A stretch of DNA of 64,000 nt from JBFHNV01 sp041593595 (GCA_041593595.1 JBFHNV010000002.1:41883-105882); one strand, 5' to 3'. Shown: positions 1-9,871, counted from the first letter of the stretch. The notes: generated by a model from the sequence alone, not told the origin. Translations and numbers: made by a program.

Positions 1-577
1 GGAACGTGATGCCCACCTTCTCCTGGATGTGCTTGAGCTCGAGGCACATGTCCTTGCGCAGCTTCGCGTCCAGCGAGGCCAGCGGCTCGTCCAGGAGCAC
101 GATGTCGCGGTCGAGCACGAGGGAGCGGGCGAGCTGGACGCGCTGCTGCTGGCCGCCGGAGAGCTCGTGGGGCATGCGGCCTCCGAGCCCCGAGAGGCCC
201 ACCAGCTCCAGCATGGCGTCGACCTTGTCGCGGATCTGCCTGTTCGTCAGGCGCAACAGGCGCAGCCCGTAGCCGACGTTGCGCTCCACGGTCATGTGGG
301 GAAACAGGGCGTAGCTCTGGAAGACCATGGACGTCGGGCGCTCGTTGGGCGGCAGGCCGCTCACGTCGCGCCCGTCGAGCACGATGCGACCCGACGTCGG
401 TCTGAGAAATCCCCCGATGAGGCGCAGCAGCGTGGTCTTGCCACCCCCGCTGGGGCCCAGGAGGACGAAGTACTGGCCGCTCGGCACCTCCAGGCTGACC
501 GAGCGCAGGGCCGCGACGGCGCCGTAGTGCTGGGTCACGTTCTCGACCTGGACGGCCATGTCCGCGGCGTCGCTCAC
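1..577 (-). CDS. potA: ABC transporter ATP-binding protein, PotA-like (3' end outside window)
   Basis: This is the cytoplasmic ATPase that powers the importer encoded just upstream on the same strand. Walker A (GPSGGGKT), the ABC signature (LSGGQQQR) and Walker B (IVLLDEP), followed by the D-loop SLDAKLR, are all visible. The reading frame runs off the left edge, so the C-terminal regulatory domain typical of PotA is not seen. I place the start at GTG 577, which overlaps the permease stop by GTGA and suggests translational coupling. An in-frame ATG at 559 is the alternative. The family imports spermidine, putrescine or related cations; the actual substrate here is not established. Confidence 0.93.
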   Translation of the reverse strand, partial: MSDAADMAVQVENVTQHYGAVAALRSVSLEVPSGQYFVLLGPSGGGKTTLLRLIGGFLRPTSGRIVLDGRDVSGLPPNERPTSMVFQSYALFPHMTVERNVGYGLRLLRLTNRQIRDKVDAMLELVGLSGLGGRMPHELSGGQQQRVQLARSLVLDRDIVLLDEPLASLDAKLRKDMCLELKHIQEKVGITF

Positions 578-1464
578 CGGGACATCACCGGCTCGGCCCG
601 GGCCCGGGCCTCGCGCTCGAGGCGCTCCGATCGGGCCAGCGTGTAGACCAGGATCGAGCCGATCGCCACCATCGCCACGATGCTCATCGTCCCGGCCATG
701 GCGTAGGACTCCTCCGACATGCCCACGTTGAGCATCTGGGAGACCAGCACGTTGGAGAAGGTGTCGAAGCCGCCCTTGAGCAGCGCCGTGCGCGTCGCCT
801 CGTTGAAGGACAGGATGGCCACGAAAGCGCAGGAGCTGAACACACCCACCCGGATCTGGGGAAACTCCACCTGCCAGAAGGCCTGCCAGGCCGTCGCGCC
901 GCAGGCCCGGGCCGCCTCGGTCTGCTGCGTCCGGTAGCGCGACATGGTGATCAGGATGACGATGAACGCGTACGGCATGGTGTAGACGACCTGCCCGATC
1001 AGCGCGGTGACGAAGCCGAGCTCGAACCAGCTGGCGAGCCAGTCGGTGCCCAGTGCCGCAGCCAGTGCCGTGCACGCTGCGTTGAGGTGCTTGAAGTAGA
1101 CCAGCAGGCTCGAGCCCATGATGTCCGCGGGAACGAACAGGGGCGAGAGCATCAGCGTCACGAACAGCACCTTGCGTCGTGCACGGCGGTAGAACTTCGC
1201 CGCCAGCAGCGCCATGGGCACGGCGGTGGACATCGTGGCGAGCGCCAGGTACGCGGTCCACTTCAAGGAGGCGACGAGCATGGTGTCACCCAGGACCACC
1301 CGGTACCAGTCGAAGGTGAACTCGTAGATGCGCGCCCCGAAGCCGTGCTCGTTGAACGAGATGTAGATGATGTAGAACGAGGGCAGCAGCAGGGCGAAGA
1401 CCACCGACAGCAGGTAGAGCCACTTGAGCCGGTAGGTCCACGGGTTGCCGTACGCGTCGAGCAT
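574..1464 (-). CDS. potC: ABC transporter permease, PotC-like
   Basis: This is an inner-membrane permease of about 296 residues in the binding-protein-dependent transport family. A hydrophobic N-terminal segment (YLLSVVFALLLPSFYIIYIS) is followed by further membrane spans. The EAA loop that contacts the ATPase is recognisable as EAARACGATAWQAFWQVEFP. The ATG at 1464 begins MLDAYGNPW and lies 8 bases after the stop of the preceding permease; longer readings of this frame only add out-of-frame-looking arginine-rich sequence. It belongs to a four-gene importer operon (binding protein, PotB, PotC, PotA) read leftward. Confidence 0.92.
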   Translation of the reverse strand: MLDAYGNPWTYRLKWLYLLSVVFALLLPSFYIIYISFNEHGFGARIYEFTFDWYRVVLGDTMLVASLKWTAYLALATMSTAVPMALLAAKFYRRARRKVLFVTLMLSPLFVPADIMGSSLLVYFKHLNAACTALAAALGTDWLASWFELGFVTALIGQVVYTMPYAFIVILITMSRYRTQQTEAARACGATAWQAFWQVEFPQIRVGVFSSCAFVAILSFNEATRTALLKGGFDTFSNVLVSQMLNVGMSEESYAMAGTMSIVAMVAIGSILVYTLARSERLEREARARAEPVMSR

Positions 1465-1472
1465 CGGGACTG

Positions 1473-2399
1473 TCAGGAGATCGGTTCCAGGATCCGCGTG
1501 AGATCGAACAGCCGGTGCCCGATGTAGAGCAGGGTCACCAGCGTGACGATCATGATGGCGCTGATCGCCATGGCCAGCGGGAAGTCGAGCGCGACGATGG
1601 CCTGGTTGGCGATCAGCCCCGCGTTCACCGCGCCGGGACCGCCGAGGATCGTCGGCACCAAAGCCGTGCCCAGGGCGTTGACGAATATGAACACGCTGCC
1701 GGCGAAGATCCCGGGCGCGGCCAGGGGAATGATCACGTCCCGGAAGGTGCGCACGGCAGGCGCGCCCAGGTCGTCGCAGACCTCGAAGATGTAGCGCTGC
1801 ACGGCCTCCATGGCGAGGAAGCCGGAGAAGACCATGAAGGGCAGGAAAGAGAGCACGTCGCCGATGATCACGCCGAGAGGCGTGAACAGGATCGCCGAGA
1901 TGGGCTCGGAGATGATCCCGAGGTCCATGAGGAACGTGTTGATCAGGCCGTAACGTCCGAGCACCGGGCGCATGGCGAACACGCGCACGAGCTCCGAGAT
2001 CATGAAGGGCAGGATGAACAGCAGCACCACCCGGTGCTGCGCCGCCTGGGGCACGCGCCGGCGGACGAAGACCGCGATGGGAAAGCCGATGACGAAGGAC
2101 ACCACGACCGCGGCGAGGGAGTGGAGCATGGAGTGGAGGTAATTCACGGCCCGCGCCGAGTAGAAGAAGTTCTCGTAGGCAAAGAGCGTGAAGCCGGGTT
2201 CCATCCAGAACGTGGTGCGCTCGAAGAAGCTCCACACCAGCGTCAGGGCGGCGGGCACTGCGAGGAACAGGATCATGAACGCGGCGGGCAGGTAGAAGAC
2301 CCACCGCTGCAGGCCGTTCTCTCCGAGCACCCGCTGCCGCCACGACGGCCGGGGCGGCCCGGCCGTCGTCCCGCCCCGCCCCGCCCCGCGGGCGTTCAC
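1473..2399 (-). CDS. potB: ABC transporter permease, PotB-like
   Basis: This is the partner permease, about 308 residues with six predicted membrane segments. The first (VFYLPAAFMILFLAVPAALT) follows a short basic N-terminus. The EAA-type loop is visible as EVCDDLGAPAVRTFRDVIIP. I choose GTG 2399 (MNARGAG...); GTG 2414 is an equally possible in-frame start, 7 bases after the binding-protein stop. It is coupled in an operon with the solute-binding protein before it and the PotC-like permease after it. PotB and PotC normally form the heterodimeric channel of a polyamine-type importer. Confidence 0.9.
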   Translation of the reverse strand: MNARGAGRGGTTAGPPRPSWRQRVLGENGLQRWVFYLPAAFMILFLAVPAALTLVWSFFERTTFWMEPGFTLFAYENFFYSARAVNYLHSMLHSLAAVVVSFVIGFPIAVFVRRRVPQAAQHRVVLLFILPFMISELVRVFAMRPVLGRYGLINTFLMDLGIISEPISAILFTPLGVIIGDVLSFLPFMVFSGFLAMEAVQRYIFEVCDDLGAPAVRTFRDVIIPLAAPGIFAGSVFIFVNALGTALVPTILGGPGAVNAGLIANQAIVALDFPLAMAISAIMIVTLVTLLYIGHRLFDLTRILEPIS

Positions 2400-2421
2400 C
2401 GCCCCGCGCGCCACGGGCCGC

Positions 2422-3603
2422 TCAGGCGGCCTGCAGGCGGGCCCACCAGTCCTGGTAGTCCCGGATGTGGGTCGGGAAGACGTTCTGCCAGGCGTTCCCC
2501 GCGACCGCGTAGCGGGCCTGCTTGCGCTCGAGGATATCCAGGATGCGGGCCCGGTCGTCGGCCGAGAACGCCTCCGGGTGCGACTCCACGTAGGCATCGA
2601 CACCCTGCATCTGCGGCCCGAAGCCCAGGTCTGCCAGGGTGCGCGCACCGAACCAGGGGGAGAGGTAGACATTGGCGAGCTTGTAATACAGGTCCTCGAC
2701 GCCGCGCTCCTGCGCGCCCTTCGACAGCATGATGACGTTGTTCCAGGACTGGTGCCCCTCCTTCATGGTCCCGTAACGGATGTCGGCCTTGTCGCCGGTC
2801 TTCTTCTGGGCGACGAGCTGCACCGGTTCCCAGCACGACGACATCAGCACCTCGCCGCTGGTCAGGATCCCGACCCCGTTCTGGAAGCCGTCCCAGAAGG
2901 TGCGGAACTGGCCCTTCTTCTTGTAGTCGATGAGGAACTGGCACACGGCCTTGACCTCGTCGGGCTTCATGTCCGATGGATCCTCGATCTCGATCCTGCC
3001 GCTGCCCTTGAGATAGATCGCCATGTTGGTGAGGGTCGGTCCGAAGTCGTTCTGCAGCGCCACCCGGCCCTTGAACTGGGAGTCGAACATCACGCCCCAG
3101 CTGTCGGGGTGGAAACCCAGTGCCTTGTAGTCGTAGGCCATGGAGTCGGCGTTGGAGATCATGGGCGTGGCGTAGACCTTGCCCTCGTGGCGAATGGTAT
3201 GAGCGGCGAAGCCGCCCTCGTCGTAGGTGGGCAGGATGTTCTTCCAGTTGGGGATCCGGCTCGTGTCCAGGGGCACGATCGCGCCCTGGCTGGCGAGCGC
3301 GTCCTCCATGCCGCCGCCATTGTCGGTCAGCGCGTCGAAGAGCCTGTTGCCGTCGCCCACGACCATCTTCTGGATGGCCTCGTCGGCCCGGGCGCTCTTT
3401 GTCGTGTAGGCGATCTCGATATCCGCCTGGGCGGCCATGGCGCTCCAGTCCTTGGCACCGACCTTGTGGATCACGGCCGCCCAGAGCTTGAGGGCCTTGC
3501 CCTCCTGGGCCGAGACGCCAGGGATGCCCCCGGTCGCCGCCGCGGCGGTCGCCGCGGCCAGGCTCTGCAGAAAGTATCGCCGGTTGAGCTCGTGCTGTTT
3601 CAT
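2422..3603 (-). CDS. Tat-exported solute-binding protein of a PotD-like ABC importer
   Basis: This is a periplasmic substrate-binding protein of 393 residues (family 1/PotD type) and the first gene of the importer operon. The N-terminus MKQHELNRRYFLQSL has a twin-arginine motif followed by an alanine-rich hydrophobic stretch ending near GVSAQ, indicating Tat export. The ATG at 3603 is preceded by a strong ribosome-binding site (CGAGGAGGACC), which settles the start against a longer reading beginning at 3726. The ligand could be a polyamine, an amino acid or another cation; the sequence alone does not say. Tat export suggests the protein folds before secretion. Confidence 0.9.
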   Translation of the reverse strand: MKQHELNRRYFLQSLAAATAAAATGGIPGVSAQEGKALKLWAAVIHKVGAKDWSAMAAQADIEIAYTTKSARADEAIQKMVVGDGNRLFDALTDNGGGMEDALASQGAIVPLDTSRIPNWKNILPTYDEGGFAAHTIRHEGKVYATPMISNADSMAYDYKALGFHPDSWGVMFDSQFKGRVALQNDFGPTLTNMAIYLKGSGRIEIEDPSDMKPDEVKAVCQFLIDYKKKGQFRTFWDGFQNGVGILTSGEVLMSSCWEPVQLVAQKKTGDKADIRYGTMKEGHQSWNNVIMLSKGAQERGVEDLYYKLANVYLSPWFGARTLADLGFGPQMQGVDAYVESHPEAFSADDRARILDILERKQARYAVAGNAWQNVFPTHIRDYQDWWARLQAA

Positions 3604-3785
3604 GACGGTCCTCCTCGGGTCGGTCGTTGTCGTGTCCCGTGGCGTCAGCCGCGCTCGGACGGAGCGCCGTCCTCGCGTATGACCCGACGACGCATTACTC
3701 GTAGCATAGCGGAACCGACGAGGCACGTGACCGGCGCAACCCGCCGGAGCAGCCGAGGCCCGGGAGCGCAGGATTCACGGCTTCG

Positions 3786-4961
3786 ATGCAGGTCTGTACC
3801 CGAGCAGGCTCGCTCCCACGAGGACCGGGTGCACTGGTAGGCTTGTGCGAAAGCTCGAACGACTTGCAGCCTCGCGCTGCTCGACAGTCCCGGGGAGGCA
3901 CCATCAAGATCCGCCATTCGCTCATCGCCAGCGTATTCGTGCTGGCCACTCAGCTCATCGTCGTCGCCGCCTCCGCCCAGCAGCCGCTGGTGGTGGCCAC
4001 CAAGGACGCGCCGCCCTTCGTGCTGAAGGGGCCGGACGGACGCTTTTCCGGCCCGGCCATCGAGCTGTGGGAGCGCGCGGCAGACGCCATGGGGCTCGCG
4101 TACGAGTACCGGGAGCTGCCCCTGGACGGGCTGCTGGCCGCGGTGGAATCCGGCGAGGCAAATGTGGGCGTGGGCGCGCTCACCGTCACCGCCGAGCGCG
4201 AACGGCGATTCGACTTCACGCACCCCTATCATTCCACCGGCCTCGGCATCGCGGCGCGGGACGTGGAGGGCGTGGGCGTGCTGAGCGTCCTGCGCCGGCT
4301 GTTCTCGGCGGAGTTTCTGGCCGCACTGGGCGCCCTGGCCCTGGTTCTCTTCATCACCGGTGCGGCCGTGTGGCTGCTGGAGCGCAAGCGCAATCCCGAG
4401 CAGTTCGGCGGCAACACCGCCACCGGTCTCGGTTCCGGTCTGTGGTGGTCGGCGGTGACCATGACCACGGTGGGTTATGGCGACAAGGCGCCGATCACCT
4501 TTGGTGGGCGCATGGTGGCCCTGGTGTGGATGTTCGCCGCGGTGATCACCATCTCCGGCTTCACCGCGGGCATCGCGTCCTCGCTGACCAGCGAGCAGCT
4601 CACCTCGGTGAGCGGTCCGGCCGATCTGGACACTGCCCGCGTCGGCACGGTCACCGGCTCGTCCAGTGCGGATTACCTCAGGGCCCGCGGCACGAAAGGC
4701 CGTGCATTCGCCGACCTTCAGGCGGCCCTGGATGCGTTACGCAAAGGGGACCTCGACGCGGTCGTCTATGACTTGCCGCTGCTCGCCTGGTGGCTGGAAC
4801 AGGATCCGGACTCGGGTCTTCGCCTTCTGCCGCACACCCTCACGCGCCAGGACTATGCCTTCGCGCTGCCCGCCGGCAGCGAGCTCCGTGAACGCCTCAA
4901 CCGCGAGATCCTCACGCTCACGTCGACACCGCAATGGCGCCAGTCCGTAGCGGATTACTGA
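3786..4961 (+). CDS. GluR0-like ligand-gated potassium channel
   Basis: The protein joins a periplasmic amino-acid-binding domain split by a two-transmembrane potassium channel pore, the layout of prokaryotic ionotropic glutamate receptors. The first binding lobe covers about 80 residues after the signal peptide. It is followed by a hydrophobic segment (FLAALGALALVLFITGAAVW), a pore loop with the K+ selectivity filter TTVGYGD, a second span, and the second lobe to the C-terminus. The signal peptide appears to begin at IKIRHSLIAS. The codon there is ATC at 3903, sitting 4 bases after GGGGAGG, while upstream residues look non-coding. The coordinate given is the longest ATG reading; the true start may be 3903. 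Confidence 0.85.
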   Translation: MQVCTRAGSLPRGPGALVGLCESSNDLQPRAARQSRGGTIKIRHSLIASVFVLATQLIVVAASAQQPLVVATKDAPPFVLKGPDGRFSGPAIELWERAADAMGLAYEYRELPLDGLLAAVESGEANVGVGALTVTAERERRFDFTHPYHSTGLGIAARDVEGVGVLSVLRRLFSAEFLAALGALALVLFITGAAVWLLERKRNPEQFGGNTATGLGSGLWWSAVTMTTVGYGDKAPITFGGRMVALVWMFAAVITISGFTAGIASSLTSEQLTSVSGPADLDTARVGTVTGSSSADYLRARGTKGRAFADLQAALDALRKGDLDAVVYDLPLLAWWLEQDPDSGLRLLPHTLTRQDYAFALPAGSELRERLNREILTLTSTPQWRQSVADY

Positions 4962-5473
4962 GTCCGCCGGGAGCTTCGCGGAGCCAGTGTTTGCGGCGGC
5001 ACGCAGTGCCCTCCGGGGCGGCGGGTCCCCGGTCGGGCGGGTCGGTATCGGTGCGGGCTGATGTCGCGCTGGGACGCTCGCTGACAGCCGCGCGGCGCTG
5101 GTGCTGACGAGGACGTAGCCCCCCGCGATTCCCTGGCGCGCTCCAGGCGCACTGCGGCTCGACGCGGGCGGCTCGAGGGTCGGCATGCGGACGGCCGTGC
5201 GCGCGCTGCGCGCGTCTCGAGACGCGTGAGTATGGCCGCGATGACGCCCGCCTCGGTGATGGCCGCTCCCGGCATCCTGCCTCCCGCGACACTCGTACGT
5301 CCCTGGACATCACGGCCAGCACGTGCAGTGCTGCACCGCCAGATTGCTGAGTGAGCGCGTTCTCGCCGTCGTCGTCGAGGTCGAGGTGGGGCAGCGCCCC
5401 GTCATCCGAGCGAAACGAGGGTCCCGCTGACGCGTTCAGCGCCACGCAAGAGCGCAGGCGCCTGGCGGCAGGC
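4962..5473. other. Intergenic stretch, no gene seen
   Basis: About 510 bases separate the channel gene from the convergent PEP-CTERM-like gene. I see no reading frame with plausible protein character, no RNA gene and no clear terminator with a T-run. Confidence 0.5.
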
Positions 5474-6097
5474 TCAGGCGCGGGCCACGAGACGGCGGCG
5501 CGCCAGCGCCAGCCCGATCAGGCCGAGCGCCAGCAGCGCACCGGTCATCGGTTCGTAAACGCCGCTTGCCAAGACTGGCTGCACCCCCAGATCGTCGACG
5601 AGGAACTCGCCAAACGGCGTGGGAAACCCGATGTCGGGCACGAAGTCGACGCGGTCCACCATATTGAACGCATCGGGGAAGATGAACTCCGTGAACACCC
5701 GGAGTGCGCTGAACATCAGAACCACCTGTGCACCTTGAGCCGGCACGCCGTTGCGGAATCCCGTGATGGTCAGCGTCCCGCCTGCCCCGATGTTGGTAGT
5801 CGCGATGAAGAACCTGTCGAAGTCCACGACGTTGTTGAACTGGATGCCCAGCGCTCCGCCGAAGTTGTTGTAGAAGGAATAAGCGGGCGACAGGAAGACG
5901 TCGTTCCGGCGGTTGGGCTGACCATTGACGGTTCCCTGCCACGTGGCATCCAGCGCCGTCTGGCACAGGGGATCGGCGGCGTCGTCGAAATTGCACAGCA
6001 CGGCACGGGCCGGGGTGGCGAGGCCACCGGTGAATAACAGTGCGCACCCGATCAGGGCGGCCATGGGGGAATGGACTCGTCTGGCCACTGGTACCAC
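5474..6097 (-). CDS. Secreted protein with PEP-CTERM-like sorting tail
   Basis: This is a 207-residue secreted protein. An N-terminal signal peptide (ALIGCALLFTGGLATPARA) precedes a beta-rich, aromatic-containing body. The C-terminus has a short linker ending VYEP, a hydrophobic span (GALLALGLIGLALA) and an RRR cluster, the architecture of PEP-CTERM proteins processed by exosortase. The canonical VPEP is replaced by VYEP. GTG 6097 and ATG 6064 are both possible starts; the first has GGGAGAGAG just upstream. No catalytic motif is recognised. Such proteins are usually surface or matrix components in exopolysaccharide-producing Gram-negative bacteria. Confidence 0.75.
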   Translation of the reverse strand: MVPVARRVHSPMAALIGCALLFTGGLATPARAVLCNFDDAADPLCQTALDATWQGTVNGQPNRRNDVFLSPAYSFYNNFGGALGIQFNNVVDFDRFFIATTNIGAGGTLTITGFRNGVPAQGAQVVLMFSALRVFTEFIFPDAFNMVDRVDFVPDIGFPTPFGEFLVDDLGVQPVLASGVYEPMTGALLALGLIGLALARRRLVARA

Positions 6098-6772
6098 CTC
6101 TCTCCCGTGGTCAACTTGGGTATGCCACGCACAGATGGTGCCAACTCCGGATCAGCGAGTGTCATCAGTGACTTACGGCCACGGGCGGGTGACGGGGCCG
6201 GTGCGGTGTAGCGTTTTCCGACACCTGTGTGCCGGTTCTCTGGACGACGCATCCGCCTCTCGGGGATTTGTCACCACCATTCAAGGACTTGGGCGGATCC
6301 AAACACTGTAAAATTCTCCGACGATCCGCCCTTCGCGGTGCAACACGCGATCGCCAGTGACCCCGCGGCGCGGGCGCGACGAGCGGACGTGTGCGGCGGT
6401 GCGCCGTCGCGATGCCCCGCTGAGACGCCGGCGGTGGTGCACGCTTCCCCGACCGGCGCTGCCCCGGCCTGTCCGCCGGCACCGCATGCCGTCTGCACGT
6501 TCACGCTACGACACCGCGACCGGCACGGGATCTGCGACATGTGGCGTGCACGCACGCCCGTGCGACGCCCGGGCGGCATGATGAATCCCGTTGCGGGGGT
6601 GCGATTTGGCACCCCCCGATGCCGCGTCTTCCCTTACACCTGACCAGGAACGAAAAGCTGCCTGCAGGGAAGCTGAGACGGGCCCCGCGCCCGTTGCGCC
6701 AGGGTCCACGCCAGCGCCGGTGATACGACACCCAGCGGGGGCGGGCACCCGCCCGACTCGAGGAGGCCCGCC
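6098..6772. other. Long intergenic stretch, no gene seen
   Basis: About 675 bases lie between divergent genes. Short overlapping frames exist on both strands, but they are arginine- and proline-rich with no start/RBS support and look like GC-driven noise. Promoters for both flanking genes presumably lie here; I could not identify one. Confidence 0.5.
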
Positions 6773-7756
6773 ATGCTCATAGAGACCCTTCTCGCGACGC
6801 TCAAGTGCCGCCGCTTCTACATCCTCGCCGTCCTCGTCCTGGTGGCCGGCGTCGGGGTACGCATGCTTCCCACCGACTCCAAGCACCTGGTCTGCGACAC
6901 CTGGAAGCGGCTCGCCCAGATCGTGGTGTCCAACGCGACGGCGAGCGAACGGCCGCCCGTCGCGGGTCGCTCCGACACCGCGATCATCGAGGAGGCGGGG
7001 CGGCTGTTCTGCCCCGCGAAGGGCACGACCTCGCAGTCCACCGACGTGACGGTCGTGGGTGTGGTCCGCTCGAGCCTGGAGGTGCTCCCCGCAGCGGTCG
7101 CCATCGCGCTGCTGGTCACCTTGCTGCTGCCGGCCTCCACGACGCGCGCCGAGGTTCGTGCGGATTCCACCTCGGAGCGGGAAGAGATCCAGAACGTCGT
7201 GTCCGCACGTGACGTGCCGGGCATGGAGCGCCACCTTCGCCAGCTCTCCCAGGACGCGGTCGCACTCGCCATCCGCGCGCGCCAGCTTCGCGTCGCCATC
7301 GTGTATGCCGTCGGCAGCTGCCTTGCCACGCTCTTGTTCCCGCCAGACTTCGAGTCCGGCGGTTCCCTTCAGAGCATCGAGAACGTGCTGCATGTGTCGG
7401 CGCTGCTGGTCGTGGCGGCCGCCGCCGGCGGATTCGGGCTGCACATCTTCGTGAGCAGCACCCGCGAGGTGTGCCGGCTCGCGGCGCAGGTCGCGTTCGC
7501 CGGCGTCTTCTTCGCGGGCCTCATCGCGCTCGCCATCGCGATCCCCTACCGCATGATGACCACCATCGAAGGCGCCGCGCTCGGCGTGGAGCAGGTGCGC
7601 TTCTTCGCGGGCATGCGATTGATCGTGATCCCGCTGGCTGCGGCGCTTGGCGGCGGTGCGTGGCTTGCGGGCCTGCGCGCGTACCGGCGGATCCCGGTCA
7701 AGCTGCTCCTGCGCCGCGACCCGCAGCAACTGGACGTCACGGGGGTCAAGGGCTGA
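6773..7756 (+). CDS. Multi-pass membrane protein of unknown function
   Basis: A 327-residue protein with about six hydrophobic segments: near residues 16-34, 100-118, 170-188, 207-225, 240-260 and 283-303. A soluble loop with two cysteines lies between the first two spans, and a charged cytoplasmic-looking helix (around residues 125-160) between spans two and three. The ATG at 6773 follows AGGAGG at a good distance. I do not recognise the family. It stands alone between two long non-coding stretches, so context gives no function. Confidence 0.75.
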   Translation: MLIETLLATLKCRRFYILAVLVLVAGVGVRMLPTDSKHLVCDTWKRLAQIVVSNATASERPPVAGRSDTAIIEEAGRLFCPAKGTTSQSTDVTVVGVVRSSLEVLPAAVAIALLVTLLLPASTTRAEVRADSTSEREEIQNVVSARDVPGMERHLRQLSQDAVALAIRARQLRVAIVYAVGSCLATLLFPPDFESGGSLQSIENVLHVSALLVVAAAAGGFGLHIFVSSTREVCRLAAQVAFAGVFFAGLIALAIAIPYRMMTTIEGAALGVEQVRFFAGMRLIVIPLAAALGGGAWLAGLRAYRRIPVKLLLRRDPQQLDVTGVKG

Positions 7757-8142
7757 CGCGCGGTCCCCGAGGTGCGGCTCGAAGACGGGCCGCTGATCGT
7801 CTGCGGCGATCGCCGCCGCACACGGTGCCTCGCACGGTATCGGTGCGAGGCCCTCCGCGTCCTCGGCCGCCGCCCGGCAATCGGGTATGCCCCGCCGAGC
7901 GCCGTTGACTCGCCGCGTCGCTGCTGCGCGGACCGAGTGCGGCCTGACTCAAACGAAACAGCCTCCGGAAAAACCGGGGCGGTTCACTTTCGACTCGGAG
8001 CGAGGGAACGGATTGCAGGTCAAGACCGTCCGGAATCGGATTGAGAGGCACCGATGGTTCGTCGACGGATCGGTGCGCCTGGTGCAGGGTTGACGATTGG
8101 CGGGGGAGCTGGCGAGGGATCCACCTTCGCGGCGCCGTCGGG
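7757..8142. other. Intergenic stretch, no gene seen
   Basis: About 385 bases between converging genes. A small CCGG-AAAAA-CCGG stem is present near 7966 but lacks a T-run. Nothing else is recognised. Confidence 0.45.
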
Positions 8143-9687
8143 TCAGCGCACCAGCGGCCCGATGTAGCGCCGCGCCACCACCACGTTGTCGATGTAGAGG
8201 TGGAGGTCCGTGGGCGCCCTCGCGGTCCCTCCGTGATAGACGTTCATCCAAACCCGGTCGATCTTCAGCTCGGCCGTGCGGCGGTACAGGATGTCGCGCT
8301 TCTCGAAGGCCTTCCTTCCGTCGATCCACACCTCGAGAAGCCCGTCGTGCACGTCCGGCGTGTTGAGACGCACGTGCTGCTCGATGGAGTACCACCGGTT
8401 GCGCTCGAGCACGCCCTGCGCGGCCTCGTTCCAGTGCCAGCCGGAGCCGTAGCGGCCGGGCATGTCGCCATAGTAGGCGTAGGTCCCCACCGGCGTGAGC
8501 CCGGCCAGGGGATTCGGCGCCGGGACCTCGACGCCGAAGCTGCCGCGCATGGACCAGCCGTTGAAGCCGTCCGCGCGCCGGCCGCCCCAGCCTGCCCGGT
8601 TGTAGGTGCCGGCGAGCCCGGGCAGCTTGCCGCCGTCGACGCTCGGCCGCCAGCTCTCGGCGAGCCGCAGGTAGTAGCGGAAGTAGAGCTCCTCCGGCTC
8701 GGCGCCGGTCTCCTTGCCCAGCATGTACTTGAGGTTCAGCCCGGCGCGCTGTCCCTCAGGAATGACCACCCGCAGGGCACGGCCCTGGATGGGCTCGAAG
8801 CGGAGGCCCGGATCGCTGCGCACCACCTCCAGTCGCTCCTTGTTCTTCTCCCCGCCGCTCGACCACCGGGACACCCAGTCGTCGTGCTCGAAGTCGGCGA
8901 CGAGCAGCACGTCCGGGTGGCCTTCGAGCCCGCGGTCGCGGGGGTGTTCGAGGGCCAGACCGATCACCTCCGGCGGCGGCCGAACCGGGCGCCCGGGATC
9001 CGCGTAGAACACCCCTACGGTCGCCGGCCCGCGGTGCCGGCTGATCGTCATGCGAAGCTCGGCCCGGGCGACGGACGTGGTGGGCGCGATGTCGGCGAAG
9101 CGCACCAGGGTGTGCCGGTCTTCGGCCACCTTCAGCCGGTCGCGGTCACCGCGCACCCCGTGGATCCCCGGGGGCACGGTGATATCGGCCACGGCGGGCA
9201 CCGTCACGGTGCCTGCCTCGGTGGTCACCAGCAGCGCGGGGCCCAAGCCGGCTTCCGCCTCACGGCTGTGGAAGAACGCCCTGCCACGGCCGAGCGAGCG
9301 CAGGAGGAAACCGAGATTGGGGCGCGTGCCCGCGACCCACGCCCTGACGGCGTCGGTGACGTCGACGCGCAGCTCGCGTGATTGATCGTTGCGCTCGAGC
9401 TGCAGCGTTGCCAGGGGGACGTCACCCTGCGGGACGCCGCGCGCGTCCGCCCAGTCGCCGAGCACGTTCCGCCAGGCGAGTCCGGCAGGCTTGTTGTAAT
9501 ACTCGAAGTTCGTCCCGAACTCCCCCCACAGGCGCCGTTGCGTCGGCACCCCGTAGGACTCGTCGGCGTGGCCCGGTGCGGGACCACACATCACGGCGAC
9601 GCACAGGAGCGCGCGCGCCGCGCCCGTCCGCACCGCCGCGGGGGCGGTCCGTGAAGAGACGCAGGTGGGCGGCAGTCGCGGCGGCAC
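8143..9687 (-). CDS. Secreted two-domain protein with polysaccharide-lyase-like C-terminus
   Basis: This is a protein of up to 514 residues carrying a signal peptide (ALLCVAVMCGPAPGHA). The first third resembles the DNRLRE/CBM96-type beta-sandwich seen in secreted wall or matrix proteins, with the phrase DVTDAVRAWVAGTRPNLGFLL. The C-terminal half resembles alginate-lyase-like (PL14-type) jelly-roll domains: GGKLPGLAG, GWSMRGSF, IEQHVRLNTP and DGLLEVWIDGR occur in order. This would fit binding and cleavage of an acidic polysaccharide, but activity is inferred. GTG 9687 is the longest start; GTG 9633 gives a more typical signal-peptide length. It is monocistronic. Confidence 0.72.
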   Translation of the reverse strand: MPPRLPPTCVSSRTAPAAVRTGAARALLCVAVMCGPAPGHADESYGVPTQRRLWGEFGTNFEYYNKPAGLAWRNVLGDWADARGVPQGDVPLATLQLERNDQSRELRVDVTDAVRAWVAGTRPNLGFLLRSLGRGRAFFHSREAEAGLGPALLVTTEAGTVTVPAVADITVPPGIHGVRGDRDRLKVAEDRHTLVRFADIAPTTSVARAELRMTISRHRGPATVGVFYADPGRPVRPPPEVIGLALEHPRDRGLEGHPDVLLVADFEHDDWVSRWSSGGEKNKERLEVVRSDPGLRFEPIQGRALRVVIPEGQRAGLNLKYMLGKETGAEPEELYFRYYLRLAESWRPSVDGGKLPGLAGTYNRAGWGGRRADGFNGWSMRGSFGVEVPAPNPLAGLTPVGTYAYYGDMPGRYGSGWHWNEAAQGVLERNRWYSIEQHVRLNTPDVHDGLLEVWIDGRKAFEKRDILYRRTAELKIDRVWMNVYHGGTARAPTDLHLYIDNVVVARRYIGPLVR

Positions 9688-9871
9688 GGACCTATGTTAA
9701 TCGCAAGCCGTCAGCCTGTGTCGCGTGCCGGTGGATCTCGACGTTGCGGTCCGGCCCCCGGGGCTGCGGCTCGGTCCGGGCGTCCGCCCCGCACCAGCAC
9801 CCTCGCCATCACCGGCACGCAGCGCAGACAGCTCTGCATGGCAACCGACGTTGCTCGCCCTCGCTGCGCGC

